Assembly (NCBI RefSeq): GCF_009749525.1
Contig: NZ_WOAC01000005.1
Location: forward strand, 177,846-241,845
Source: Mesorhizobium xinjiangense
GTDB lineage: Bacteria > Pseudomonadota > Alphaproteobacteria > Rhizobiales > Rhizobiaceae
DNA length: 64,000 nt
Direction of reading: 5' to 3'
The translations under genes and the position numbers were made by a program. How positions within the stretch are numbered: the first letter of the stretch is position 1; every line of letters starts with the position of its first letter. This document shows, piece by piece, positions 1 through 11,068 of the stretch. Under the pieces are notes generated by a model. The model did no database searches. It saw nothing but the letters and a program-made list of their open reading frames with translations, and was not told the DNA's origin.

Positions 1-91
1 GCACGCAGATCCTGGCCCCGCCCGGCCATTTCGGGTCCGGCGGGTGGGCGCCGTAGCCGCACATGTCGCGGAAATATCGGGGTGCCTGCAT
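1..91 (-). CDS. puuE: Allantoinase PuuE, N-terminal fragment cut by window edge
   Basis: Thirty codons of a minus-strand gene run off the left edge. The reading is MQAPRYFRDMCGYGAHPPDP followed by KWPGGARICV. The Y.RDM.GYG..PPDPKWPGGARI pattern is the usual start of the polysaccharide-deacetylase-like allantoinase PuuE, which opens allantoin to allantoate. The ATG at 91 has AGGA about ten bases upstream (in the reverse complement), and an in-frame stop lies at 112-110, so the start is well fixed. It diverges from uraH, as expected for a purine-breakdown locus. Only the N-terminus is visible, so catalytic residues cannot be checked. Confidence 0.8.
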   Translation of the reverse strand, partial: MQAPRYFRDMCGYGAHPPDPKWPGGARICV

Positions 92-271
92 GAAAATATG
101 TCCTGCACGTTACTCTGGATCGAGCTTAGCAAAGGGGGCGTTCCACATACCTCATAAAATATTTGAAAGTCTTTTGGGCGCCAGTTTGCCCTGCAGGCCT
201 TTGCATTCGTGGAATTTGCCGCACAATCTGCGGGATTTTGAATTGTGGGTATGGGAAGAGGAAAGTGTAGC
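92..271. promoter_or_regulatory. Divergent promoter region puuE / uraH-xdhABC
   Basis: This 180-base gap separates two divergent purine genes and must hold both promoters. It is locally AT-richer around 150-175 (ataaaatatttgaaag). I see no convincing paired -35/-10 boxes or clean palindrome, so no element is placed. The GGAAGAGGAAA stretch near 253-263 is the likely ribosome binding site of uraH. Confidence 0.4.
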
Positions 272-631
272 ATGGCCGCGAACGGCAAACTGACGACCCA
301 CGTGCTCGATACCGCATCTGGAAGGCCGGCCGCCGGGTTGAAGATCGCGCTCTACCGCGTGAGCGGCAATTCGCACAGGAAGCTGAAGGAGGTGGTCACG
401 AATGCGGATGGCCGCTGCGATGCGCCGCTGCTGGAGGGCAAAGCTTTTCAGACCGGCCAGTACGAGCTGATCTTCTTTGCCGGCGACTATCTGCGCGCTG
501 CCGGAACCAAGCTGCCGGAGCCAGCCTTCCTCGATCAGGTGCCGATCCGCTTCGGCATGGCAGAGGAAAGCCATTATCATGTGCCATTGCTGATCTCGCC
601 CTATGGCTATTCGACCTACCGGGGGAGCTGA
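272..631 (+). CDS. uraH: 5-hydroxyisourate hydrolase (transthyretin-like)
   Basis: This 119-residue protein hydrolyses 5-hydroxyisourate, the unstable product of urate oxidation, to OHCU. It shows the family hallmarks: [14 protein letters not shown] at the N-terminus, a central RFG...[10 protein letters not shown] segment, and the C-terminal tetrapeptide YRGS that closes transthyretin-like hydrolases. An upstream in-frame start exists at 245, but the ATG at 272 follows a purine-rich GGAAGAGGAAA at good spacing and gives the normal family length. The stop is two bases before the xdhA start, so it heads a tightly coupled uraH-xdhA-xdhB-xdhC transcript. No OHCU decarboxylase (uraD) gene is visible here; it may lie beyond puuE. 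Confidence 0.93.
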   Translation: MAANGKLTTHVLDTASGRPAAGLKIALYRVSGNSHRKLKEVVTNADGRCDAPLLEGKAFQTGQYELIFFAGDYLRAAGTKLPEPAFLDQVPIRFGMAEESHYHVPLLISPYGYSTYRGS

Positions 632-633
632 CG

Positions 634-2112
<1,479 letters not shown>

Positions 2113-2123
2113 GGCAGACGATC

Positions 2124-4469
2124 ATGACCAAGCACGAAGCAATCGACCTGAAGGCAGCGCGGATCGCCGGTGGCGTGGCGGCGAACCAGCGCCACGATTC
2201 GGCGCACAAGCATGTGACGGGCGAGGCCGTCTATATCGACGACATGCCGGAGCCGGCGGGCCTGCTGCATGGCTGTCTCGGCCTTTCCACGGTGGCGCAT
2301 GGCACTATCCGGACGATGGATCTGGAGGCCGTGCGCGCCGCGCCCGGCGTGCTGGCGGTGCTGACGGCGGCTGACCTGCCCGGCGAGAACGACATCAGCC
2401 CGAGCGGTCGTCACGACGAGCCGGTGCTTGCCGAGGGCAAGGTGCAGTTCTTCGGCCAGCCGGTTTTCGCCGTGATTGCCGAGACGCGCGAACAGGCGCG
2501 CCGCGCCTGCGGACTGGCGAAAATCGACTATGACGAGGCGCCCTTCATCACCGATGTGTGGGACATCGACCGCAGAAAGGGCAAACTGGTCACGCCGCCG
2601 CTGACCCTGAAGCGCGGCGATGCTGCCGGCGCGATCGCCAAGGCGCCGCACCGTATCAAGGGCACGATGCGCATCGGTGGGCAGGATCATTTCTACCTGG
2701 AAGGCCAGATCGCGCTCGCCGTTCCGGGCGAGGACATGGACGTGACCGTCTATTCCTCCACCCAGCATCCAAGCGAGATCCAGCACATGGTCTCCCATGT
2801 GCTCGGCGTGCCGTCACATGCCGTCACGGTCGAGGTGCGGCGCATGGGCGGCGGCTTCGGCGGCAAGGAGACGCAGGGCAACCAGTTCGCTGCGCTTGCC
2901 GCGGTGGCGGCCAAGAAGCTCGGGCGCGCCGTCAAGATCCGTCCCGACCGCGACGACGACATGACCGCCACCGGCAAGCGGCATGACTTTGTGGTCGATT
3001 ACGAGGTCGGCTTCGACGACGAGGGCATGATCCTCGGCGTAGACTATTTCTACGCCGCGCGCTGCGGCTTTTCCTCCGACCTTTCCGGGCCGGTCACCGA
3101 CCGGGCGCTGTTTCACTGCGACAACGCCTATTACTACCCGGCCGTGCATGCGCAGTCAGCGCCGCTCTACACCAACACGGTCTCCAACACCGCCTTTCGC
3201 GGTTTCGGCGGGCCGCAGGGCATGGTCGGCTGCGAGCGCGTGATCGAGGAGGTGGCCTTCGCCCTCGGCAAGGATCCGCTGGAAATCCGCAAGCGCAATT
3301 TCTACGGCACGAGCGAACGCAACGTCACGCCCTATCACCAGACGGTGGAGGACAACATCGTCCACCGCATCGTGGCGGAACTGGAGGAGAGTTGCGACTA
3401 TGCCGGGCGGCGACGCGCGATCGACGCGTTCAATGCCGGGTCCGAGATCGTCAAGCGCGGCATCGCACTGACTCCGGTCAAGTTCGGCATTTCCTTCACC
3501 GCCACCCATTTCAACCAGGCCGGGGCGCTGGTGCATGTCTATACGGACGGTTCGGTGCATCTCAATCATGGCGGCACCGAGATGGGGCAGGGGCTCTACG
3601 TCAAGGTGGCGCAGGTCGTGGCGGAAGAGTTCCAGATCGACCTCGATCGGGTGAAGATCACCGCCACGACGACGGGCAAGGTGCCCAACACCTCGGCCAC
3701 CGCCGCCTCGTCCGGCTCCGACCTCAACGGCATGGCGGCGCAGAACGCCGCGCGCGCGATCAAGCAGCGGCTCATCGACTTCGCCGCATCGGAACACCAG
3801 ATTCCGGCCGACCAGGTCGAGTTCCTGCCCAACCGGGTGCGCGTGGGCAATCAGGAGATCGCCTTTCCCGATCTGGTCAAGCAGGCCTATATGGCGCGCG
3901 TTCAGCTTTCCGCGGCCGGCTTCTACAAGACGCCGAAGATCCACTGGGACCGCGACAAGGGCTCGGGCCATCCGTTCTATTACTTCGCCTATGGCGCGGC
4001 CTGCTCGGAGGTCTCGATCGACACGCTGACAGGCGAATACATGGTCGAGCGCACGGACATCCTGCACGAGACGGGTCGCTCGCTGAACAAGGCAATCGAC
4101 ATCGGCCAGATCGAGGGCGGCTTCATCCAGGGCATGGGCTGGCTGACGACGGAGGAACTCGTCTGGGACGACAAGGGCCGGCTCAGGACCCATGCGCCGT
4201 CGACCTACAAGATCCCGCTCGCCTCCGACCGGCCAAAAGTGTTCAATGTCGCGCTGGCCGACTGGGCGGAGAATGCCGAGTCAACCGTGCACCGCTCGAA
4301 GGCGGTCGGCGAGCCACCCTTCATGCTCGGCATGTCGGTGCTGTCGGCGCTCTCGGACGCGGTGGCAAGCGTCGCCGGTCACACGGTCTGCCCGCGGCTC
4401 GACGCGCCGGCCACCCCCGAACGCGTACTGATGGCGGTGGAGCGGCTGAAGAAGGACGCGGGGCGGTAG
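2124..4469 (+). CDS. xdhB: Xanthine dehydrogenase molybdopterin subunit
   Basis: This 781-residue large subunit oxidises hypoxanthine and xanthine to urate at a molybdenum-sulfido centre. Visible motifs are GGGFGGKETQGNQ (cofactor loop), AFRGFGGPQGM (with the substrate Arg), NHGGTEMGQGL, and near the C-terminus KAVGEPPFMLG, whose Glu is the catalytic base of the family. The ATG at 2124 follows AAGG at 2111 and gives a normal N-terminus; the open frame extends further upstream only because xdhA is GC-rich. It sits between xdhA and xdhC, whose product inserts the sulfurated cofactor. Confidence 0.96.
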   Translation: MTKHEAIDLKAARIAGGVAANQRHDSAHKHVTGEAVYIDDMPEPAGLLHGCLGLSTVAHGTIRTMDLEAVRAAPGVLAVLTAADLPGENDISPSGRHDEPVLAEGKVQFFGQPVFAVIAETREQARRACGLAKIDYDEAPFITDVWDIDRRKGKLVTPPLTLKRGDAAGAIAKAPHRIKGTMRIGGQDHFYLEGQIALAVPGEDMDVTVYSSTQHPSEIQHMVSHVLGVPSHAVTVEVRRMGGGFGGKETQGNQFAALAAVAAKKLGRAVKIRPDRDDDMTATGKRHDFVVDYEVGFDDEGMILGVDYFYAARCGFSSDLSGPVTDRALFHCDNAYYYPAVHAQSAPLYTNTVSNTAFRGFGGPQGMVGCERVIEEVAFALGKDPLEIRKRNFYGTSERNVTPYHQTVEDNIVHRIVAELEESCDYAGRRRAIDAFNAGSEIVKRGIALTPVKFGISFTATHFNQAGALVHVYTDGSVHLNHGGTEMGQGLYVKVAQVVAEEFQIDLDRVKITATTTGKVPNTSATAASSGSDLNGMAAQNAARAIKQRLIDFAASEHQIPADQVEFLPNRVRVGNQEIAFPDLVKQAYMARVQLSAAGFYKTPKIHWDRDKGSGHPFYYFAYGAACSEVSIDTLTGEYMVERTDILHETGRSLNKAIDIGQIEGGFIQGMGWLTTEELVWDDKGRLRTHAPSTYKIPLASDRPKVFNVALADWAENAESTVHRSKAVGEPPFMLGMSVLSALSDAVASVAGHTVCPRLDAPATPERVLMAVERLKKDAGR

Positions 4470-4479
4470 GACGCAGGCA

Positions 4480-5331
4480 ATGACCCGCTCGTCCCGCACG
4501 CTCCGAGCCTTCCTCGACGCCAACCCGGCCGCCGCGCTGGTCGAGGTGATGGAAGCGAAGGGGTCCACGCCGCGTGAAAAAGGCGCCTGGATGCTGGTCG
4601 CGCCGGAGAGCATCTTCGGAACCATCGGCGGCGGCCAGCTCGAGTTCATGGCGATCGCAAAGGCGCGCGCGATGCTGGGTGCCGACCACCCTCCCCTCAA
4701 TGGGAAGGGGACGGTCACGCTCGACATTCCGCTCGGGCCAGAGATCGGCCAATGTTGCGGCGGGCGCGTCGGGCTCGCCATCCACCTTGTCGATAAGGAC
4801 CTGCGCGACCATCTCGTTGAGATGATGCGCGCTGAAGACGAAGCCTTGCCTCGCGTCTATCTCTTCGGCGGCGGCCATGTCGGCCATGCGCTGGCGACGG
4901 CGCTGGCGCTTCTGCCGGTGAAGGCCGTCGTGGTGGAAACGCGATCCGAGGCGCTGGCCGAATTCCCGACTGAAGCGGAAACGCATCTCACGGCGATGCC
5001 GGAGGAATTCGTGCGCTCGGCGCCGGCCGGCTCGGCCTTTGTCGTGCTGACCCACGACCATGCGCTCGATTTCCTGATCGTGGCGGAAGTGTTGAAACGA
5101 CGCGATGCGGCCTATGTCGGCATGATCGGCTCGGCGACCAAGAAGGCGACGTTCAAGAGCTGGTATCTGAAGACCGCCGGCGGAACCGAGAACGACCTGG
5201 CCCGTCTGGTGACGCCGATCGGCGGCACTGCTGTGCGCGACAAGCGCCCGCCCGTCATTGCCGCCCTCGCGGCTGCCGAGATCGTCTCGGCGGTCGCGCA
5301 AGGTCAGGGGAAGTCCGAAGAAGGCAGATAG
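4480..5331 (+). CDS. xdhC: Xanthine dehydrogenase accessory protein XdhC
   Basis: This 283-residue chaperone binds and protects the molybdenum cofactor and supports its sulfuration before insertion into XdhB. The N-terminal XdhC/CoxI domain shows ALVEVMEAKGSTPREKGAWM and IGGGQLE, followed by the IGQCCGGRV cysteine motif. The second half is a Rossmann-like domain beginning YLFGGGHVGHAL and ending PIGG. Start and length fit the family. It lies 10 bases after xdhB and ends 8 bases from the convergent dps stop, so termination must occur within or across the two coding ends. Confidence 0.95.
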   Translation: MTRSSRTLRAFLDANPAAALVEVMEAKGSTPREKGAWMLVAPESIFGTIGGGQLEFMAIAKARAMLGADHPPLNGKGTVTLDIPLGPEIGQCCGGRVGLAIHLVDKDLRDHLVEMMRAEDEALPRVYLFGGGHVGHALATALALLPVKAVVVETRSEALAEFPTEAETHLTAMPEEFVRSAPAGSAFVVLTHDHALDFLIVAEVLKRRDAAYVGMIGSATKKATFKSWYLKTAGGTENDLARLVTPIGGTAVRDKRPPVIAALAAAEIVSAVAQGQGKSEEGR

Positions 5332-5339
5332 GCGAAGCC

Positions 5340-5828
5340 CTATTCCTTTTCCTGGATATGGGCTTCCAGGAACCACAGGAACTTGTCGAGATCGCGTGAA
5401 TAGGCGGTGAAGATATCCGCGCTGTCGGCATCGCCTGCCTCGTCGGTCTCGTCGATCGCCTTGCGGGCGGCGTTGGCAGCCGCTCCGTAGCGGTCGATCA
5501 GCGCGTCGAGGTGATCCCTGGTCTTGGAAATGTCGGTCGGATAGGGCTTCAGCGGCGACTTGTCGGCGACCACCTGGCTCGTTCCAAATGCGACGCCGCC
5601 CAGTTGCACGGCCCGCTCGGCAATGGTGTCGACATGCCCGTCGAGCGCGCCGCGGAAGGTGTCGAGCATCTCGTGAACGGCGATGAATTGCGGTCCCTTC
5701 AGGTTCCAATGGGCCTGCTTGGTAAGGAGCGCCAGATCGATCGCTTCGGCCAGGCGCGCATTCAGGATCTCGATCGCCGCCATCTTCGTATTGGATTTCA
5801 GGTCGTTGCGCGTTTCATATGCGGTCAT
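5340..5828 (-). CDS. dps: Dps-family DNA-binding ferritin-like protein
   Basis: A 162-residue mini-ferritin that stores iron using hydrogen peroxide and protects DNA. The ferroxidase signature is clear: [20 protein letters not shown], then [16 protein letters not shown], supplying the His, Asp and Glu ligands shared between subunits. The chosen ATG at 5828 follows AGGAGGT at ideal spacing; a longer frame upstream lacks such a site. The N-terminal tail carries Lys/Arg ([10 protein letters not shown]) that could contact DNA. It is convergent with xdhC. Xanthine dehydrogenase and urate oxidation can generate reactive oxygen, so the location may be functional, but that is inference. Confidence 0.93.
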   Translation of the reverse strand: MTAYETRNDLKSNTKMAAIEILNARLAEAIDLALLTKQAHWNLKGPQFIAVHEMLDTFRGALDGHVDTIAERAVQLGGVAFGTSQVVADKSPLKPYPTDISKTRDHLDALIDRYGAAANAARKAIDETDEAGDADSADIFTAYSRDLDKFLWFLEAHIQEKE

Positions 5829-5872
5829 GGGATGTACCTCCTGCTTGCGCCGGCCCCGCGCCATTCAGATGG

Positions 5873-5884
5873 ATATGAGCATAT
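5873..5884. promoter_or_regulatory. Small palindrome upstream of dps
   Basis: ATATG-AG-CATAT is a perfect inverted repeat about 45 bases upstream of the dps start. It could be an operator or part of the promoter; on the minus strand TTGACC lies further upstream at a rather long spacing. No regulator family can be assigned from this alone. Confidence 0.3.
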
Positions 5885-5944
5885 TTGTGGTTGCAGACGA
5901 AATGCCGGTCAAGCTGCGCGATCGCGTTGTGTGTCGCTCAACCG

Positions 5945-6859
5945 TCATTTGCTGTTCATTATGTCGCGGATCATCTTCTGGCAGCGCTCGGCCATGAAAT
6001 CGAGCAACAGCCGGACCTTGGGGTCCTGGTACTTCTTGTGCGGGTAAAGCGCGGCGAGCTTGACCGGAGCGGGCGCGGCGTCGGCCATGATGACCTTCAG
6101 CCGCCAGTCGCGAATGAAGGGCTCCACTTCGAAACGCGGCTTGAGGATGATGCCACGCCCGGCGAGGGCCCAGCCCGTCAGCACGTCGCCGTCGTCGGAA
6201 TCGTATGGTCCCGAGACGTTGAGCTTCTTCGGGCCGTCTGGCGTGTCGAGGGTCCAGAAATATTCACGCACGCCGGGATAGCGCAGCAGCAGGCAATCAT
6301 GATCGAGAAGCTCCTGCGGCGATTTCGGTTCGCCACGGCGCTCCAGATAGGACGGGGCGGCGACCAGAACGCGCTCGCAATCCATGATGCCGCGCATCCT
6401 GAGGCTGGAATCCTCCAGGACGCCGAGGCGGAAGGCCACGTCGATGCCCTCGCGCATCATGTCGACATCGTGGTCGGACAGTCTCAGCCGCACCTCGATA
6501 TCGGGGTAGCGATCACGGAAATCGGGAATGCCGGACGCGATCAACCGCCGTCCGAGGCCGAGCGGTGCGGTGACGCGGATGGTGCCGCGCGGCTGGCCGG
6601 ACAGGGCGCTGACGGCCGCTTCGGCATCGGCGACTGCTTCCAGTACCTTTTTCGCCCCCTCGTAGAAGACCCGGCCATGTTCGGTCGGCACGAGCTGGCG
6701 CGTCGTGCGGTTGAACAGGCGCACGCCGAGCTGCTTTTCCAGCTCCTTGATGCGATTGGAGGCAACCGCGGGCGAAATGCGCATGTCGCGCCCGGCCGAA
6801 GACAGATTGCCGAGTTCGACGACACGGACAAAGACGGTGACATTGTCGAGATAGGCCAT
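5945..6859 (-). CDS. LysR-family transcriptional regulator
   Basis: A 304-residue LysR-type regulator. Residues 1-60 hold the winged helix-turn-helix (FVRVVELGNLSSAGRDM, SNRIKELEKQLGVRLFNRTTR), and the rest is the periplasmic-binding-like effector domain (IRVTAPLGLGRRL, DVAFRLGVLEDSSL). It is divergent from puuD-guaD with 144 bases between, the normal arrangement for a LysR protein controlling the neighbouring operon. The effector could be urate or another purine intermediate, but nothing in the sequence identifies it. The domain style resembles the broad DmlR/PecT group, whose ligands vary widely. Confidence 0.9.
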   Translation of the reverse strand: MAYLDNVTVFVRVVELGNLSSAGRDMRISPAVASNRIKELEKQLGVRLFNRTTRQLVPTEHGRVFYEGAKKVLEAVADAEAAVSALSGQPRGTIRVTAPLGLGRRLIASGIPDFRDRYPDIEVRLRLSDHDVDMMREGIDVAFRLGVLEDSSLRMRGIMDCERVLVAAPSYLERRGEPKSPQELLDHDCLLLRYPGVREYFWTLDTPDGPKKLNVSGPYDSDDGDVLTGWALAGRGIILKPRFEVEPFIRDWRLKVIMADAAPAPVKLAALYPHKKYQDPKVRLLLDFMAERCQKMIRDIMNSK

Positions 6860-7003
6860 GGGCGTTGGCGCGCTGCTCCCCCGGTTTTACCGAAAAGCAA
6901 ACTATTATTATTCAGATTTTTTTGAAAGTGCTGGCGAAGCGGGGCCCTTTCCGTTTGCCCGCAACTTCGTAGAGTCCGAGCTGACAGGAAGGGGAAGCCA
7001 TCG
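6860..7003. promoter_or_regulatory. Divergent promoter region LysR / puuD-guaD
   Basis: This 144-base gap contains an AT-rich core around 6895-6925 (aaactattattattcagattttt), the likely site of both promoters and the LysR operator. LysR boxes (T-N11-A with imperfect dyads) are too degenerate to place with confidence. AGGAAGGGG at about 6986-6994 is the probable puuD ribosome binding site. Confidence 0.4.
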
Positions 7004-8227
7004 ATGAACGATTTCGCGGTTGTCTGGGACTGGCTGAGTTTCGCCGTGCGCTGGCTGCACGTCATCACCGGCATTGCGTGGATCGGCTCGTCCTTCTATT
7101 TCGTCGCGCTCGACCTGGGGCTGCGCAGGCGGCCGGACCTGCCCGAAGGCGCTTTTGGCGAGGAGTGGCAGGTGCATGGCGGCGGCTTCTACCATATCCA
7201 GAAATATCTGGTCGCGCCGGCCCATATGCCCGAACACCTGACCTGGTTCAAATGGGAAGCCTATTCGACCTGGCTGACCGGCTTCGCTCTCCTGGCGATC
7301 GTCTATTATGCCGGCGCCGATCTCTATCTCGTCGACCGCAATGTGCTCGACGTTTCGGGCGAGGTCGCAATCCTCATCTCGCTGGCCTCGATCGGCGTTG
7401 GCTGGGTGATCTACGATCTTCTGTGCAAATCCGCGCTGGGCAAGAACGACACGGCGCTGATGCTGGTGCTCTATGCGGTCCTGGTGGCGATGAGCTGGGG
7501 CTATACGCAGCTCTTCACCGGACGCGCCGCCTTCCTGCATCTGGGCGCCTTCACCGCCACGATCATGTCGGCCAATGTCTTCTTCATCATCATTCCCAAC
7601 CAGAAGAAGGTGGTCGCCGACCTGATCTCCGGCAAGAAGCCCGACCCGGCGCTCGGCGCGCAGGCCAAGCAGCGCTCGCTGCACAACAACTACCTGACGC
7701 TGCCCGTCCTCTTCCTGATGCTGTCGAACCATTATCCGCTGGCCTTCGCCACCCAGTTCAACTGGGTCATCGCCTCGCTGATCTTCATTATCGGCGTGCT
7801 GATCCGCCACTATTTCAACACCGTGCATGCGCGGAAGGGCAATCCGACCTGGACCTGGCTTGTCGCCGCCATGCTGTTTTTGACCATCATCTGGCTGTCG
7901 ACGGTGCCCAAGGTGCTGACCGGCGAGGACAAGGTGGCCGAGGCGAACCGGGTGCTGATGGCCTCGAGCCATTTTCCGGCGGTGCGCGATACCGTTCTCG
8001 GGCGCTGCTCGATGTGCCATACCGCCGAGCCGGCCTTCGAGGGTGTGCATGTCGCGCCCAAGGGAGTGCATCTCGACAATGAGGCGGTGATTGCCGACCG
8101 GGCGCGCGAGATCTATCTGCAGGCCGGGCGCAGCCACGCCATGCCGCCCGGCAACGTCACCCAGATGACGGATGAGGAACGCGACCTCATCGTCGCCTGG
8201 TTCGAACAAGCGCAGACGCGGGAATAA
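7004..8227 (+). CDS. puuD: Membrane-bound cytochrome c-linked urate oxidase PuuD
   Basis: A 407-residue inner-membrane protein that oxidises urate to 5-hydroxyisourate, passing electrons to the respiratory chain instead of making peroxide as soluble uricase does. The N-terminal part is the polytopic PuuD domain (WLHVITGIAWIGSSFYFV, WFKWEAYSTWLTGFALL, several further hydrophobic segments to about residue 310). The C-terminus is a cytochrome c domain with heme motif CSMCH near residue 336 and a Met-containing SHAMPPGN loop as likely sixth ligand. It supplies the substrate of UraH. guaD follows after four bases, so the two are co-transcribed. Confidence 0.93.
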   Translation: MNDFAVVWDWLSFAVRWLHVITGIAWIGSSFYFVALDLGLRRRPDLPEGAFGEEWQVHGGGFYHIQKYLVAPAHMPEHLTWFKWEAYSTWLTGFALLAIVYYAGADLYLVDRNVLDVSGEVAILISLASIGVGWVIYDLLCKSALGKNDTALMLVLYAVLVAMSWGYTQLFTGRAAFLHLGAFTATIMSANVFFIIIPNQKKVVADLISGKKPDPALGAQAKQRSLHNNYLTLPVLFLMLSNHYPLAFATQFNWVIASLIFIIGVLIRHYFNTVHARKGNPTWTWLVAAMLFLTIIWLSTVPKVLTGEDKVAEANRVLMASSHFPAVRDTVLGRCSMCHTAEPAFEGVHVAPKGVHLDNEAVIADRAREIYLQAGRSHAMPPGNVTQMTDEERDLIVAWFEQAQTRE

Positions 8228-8231
8228 GACC

Positions 8232-9545
<1,314 letters not shown>

Positions 9546-9549
9546 TTTC

Positions 9550-9566
9550 GTATCATCGTATGATAC
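9550..9566. promoter_or_regulatory. 17-bp palindrome before the glyoxylate/glycerate operon
   Basis: GTATCAT-CGT-ATGATAC is a perfect 7-bp inverted repeat five bases after the guaD stop and about 140 bases upstream of the 9707 gene. The size and sequence style (TATGATAC) resemble operators of GntR-family repressors of the FadR/VanR group. No GntR gene is in the window, so the regulator would act from elsewhere. Confidence 0.45.
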
Positions 9567-9706
9567 AAGGTCTTGCAGTGGCGTCTGCCGCCAAGAAGGA
9601 TGAGATAGACAGGATCGTTGCGCTTGACGCAGCCTGAAAATGTCCGTCACCAAGCAAGCATGCCGTTCTCGACGGAACGGCCCGATGATCAGGAAATAGG
9701 ATATTC

Positions 9707-10204
9707 ATGACCGTCGAGTCCGACATCGCGCGCATCGAGGAGCAGGAGGCGGCGCTCGTCTTCGAGCGTTTCGACGAGGATGACGCCTTTCGCATCGGGC
9801 TCTGGCTGCGCGAGCGCGCGGTTGCCGATCATCTGCCGATCGTCATCGATATCCGGACATGGGACCGCCAGCTCTTTTATTGCGCCCTACCGGGGTCGGC
9901 CGGCGCCAATGCCAATTGGGTACGCCGCAAGATCAATACGGTGAAGCTGTTTGCAAAGAGCACCTATCTCATCGGGCTGCAGCAGAACACGGCCGACGGA
10001 TTGCTGCCGGCGCGCCAGGGGCTCGACCCGGCCGATTACGTTGCCGCCGGCGGCGCTTTCCCGATCCGGCTTGCCAATGCCGGCATGATCGGCGCGGTGA
10101 CGGTTTCCGGCCTGCCGCAGCGTTCCGATCACGGGCTGGTCGTTGAGGCGCTGTGTGCGCATCTCGACCTCGACCACGCCGAACTGGCGCTGCCGCAGCC
10201 GTGA
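9707..10204 (+). CDS. UPF0303 / heme-degrading-domain protein
   Basis: A 165-residue cytoplasmic protein of the UPF0303 family (related to the HbpS/GlcG fold and to yeast YBR137W). Recognisable are LVFERFDEDDAFRIGLWLRE, the DIR..DRQLFYCALPG strand, WVRRKINTVKLF, and the C-terminal GGAFPIRLANAGMIGAVTVSG that typifies the fold. The biochemical role of the family is not established; members often lie beside hydroxy-acid or glyoxylate genes. The ATG at 9707 follows AGGAAATAGG. It probably forms an operon with the isomerase-like and glycerate kinase genes downstream. Confidence 0.85.
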   Translation: MTVESDIARIEEQEAALVFERFDEDDAFRIGLWLRERAVADHLPIVIDIRTWDRQLFYCALPGSAGANANWVRRKINTVKLFAKSTYLIGLQQNTADGLLPARQGLDPADYVAAGGAFPIRLANAGMIGAVTVSGLPQRSDHGLVVEALCAHLDLDHAELALPQP

Positions 10205-10265
10205 GGGAAGATTGCGCGGCAGAAGGTTGTCGCGTCGAGGCGGCAACGGTCGACGGAGTGGTGCA

Positions 10266-11054
10266 TTGCCGAGACTAGCCGCCAACCTGACGACCATGTT
10301 CCGCGAGGCGCCGTTCCTTGATCGCTTCGCGCTTGCCGCCGAGGCGGGTTTCGAGGCGGTCGAGTTCCAGTTTCCGTACGAATTCGAGGTGGATGAAGTT
10401 GCCGCCGCGCTTGCCCGGCATCGGCTCGAACTGGCGCTGTTCAACCTGCCGGCGGGCGACTGGGCCGCGGGCGAGCGCGGCCTTGCCATATTGCCGGACC
10501 GTCGTTCAGCGTTCGAAGCTTCGGTTGACATGGCGCTTTCCTGGGCCGAGCGGTTGGGTTGCCGCAAGCTGCACTGCATGGCGGGGATCGTTCCAGAAGG
10601 CGTGGGGCGGGCCTCGCTCGAAGAGACCTATCTGGCCAATTTGCGGTTTGCCGCCGATGCTGCGGCCGCGCACGGCATTTCCATCCTCATCGAGCCGATC
10701 AACCGCTTCGACATGCCGGGCTATTTCCTTGCCTCGATGGACGAGGCGGCGCGCATCCAGGACAAGGTTGGCGCGGACAATCTGCATCTCCAATATGATT
10801 TCTACCACCAGAGCCGGACCGGCGGCGAACTGCTTGCCACCTTTGAGCGCTTCGCCGGGCGGATCGCTCATGTGCAGATCGCCGGAAATCCGGGACGCCA
10901 GGAGCCGGATCTTGGCGAGGTCAATTATGAATTCCTGCTGACAGCGCTCGACGATGCCGGCTATCAGGGCCTTGTCGGCTGTGAGTATCGACCTGCCGGC
11001 AAGACACAGGACGGGCTCGGCTGGGCCGCGGCGTGGCTGGACGGGCAAGGTTAA
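10266..11054 (+). CDS. hyi: Hydroxypyruvate isomerase-family TIM-barrel protein
   Basis: A 262-residue xylose-isomerase-like barrel matching the Hyi group, which interconverts hydroxypyruvate and tartronate semialdehyde. Family features are PRLAANLTTMFREAPFLDRF at the N-terminus, AGFEAVEFQFPYE, the IEPINRFDMPGYFL strand, LQYDFYHQSR, and IAHVQIAGNPGRQEPDLGEVNY, containing metal and substrate residues. The best start is TTG at 10266, preceded by GGAG about eight bases upstream; it restores the canonical N-terminus and usual length. Related 2-keto-sugar isomerases share the fold, so exact substrate is inferred. Glycerate kinase follows after 14 bases. Confidence 0.85.
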   Translation: MPRLAANLTTMFREAPFLDRFALAAEAGFEAVEFQFPYEFEVDEVAAALARHRLELALFNLPAGDWAAGERGLAILPDRRSAFEASVDMALSWAERLGCRKLHCMAGIVPEGVGRASLEETYLANLRFAADAAAAHGISILIEPINRFDMPGYFLASMDEAARIQDKVGADNLHLQYDFYHQSRTGGELLATFERFAGRIAHVQIAGNPGRQEPDLGEVNYEFLLTALDDAGYQGLVGCEYRPAGKTQDGLGWAAAWLDGQG

Positions 11055-11068
11055 GGGCGGCGGCAAGG

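Noticed and set aside
4321..5709. A 462-residue minus-strand frame over xdhB, xdhC and dps
   Set aside because: It crosses three well-supported genes and shows no domain; it arises from codon bias on the opposite strand.
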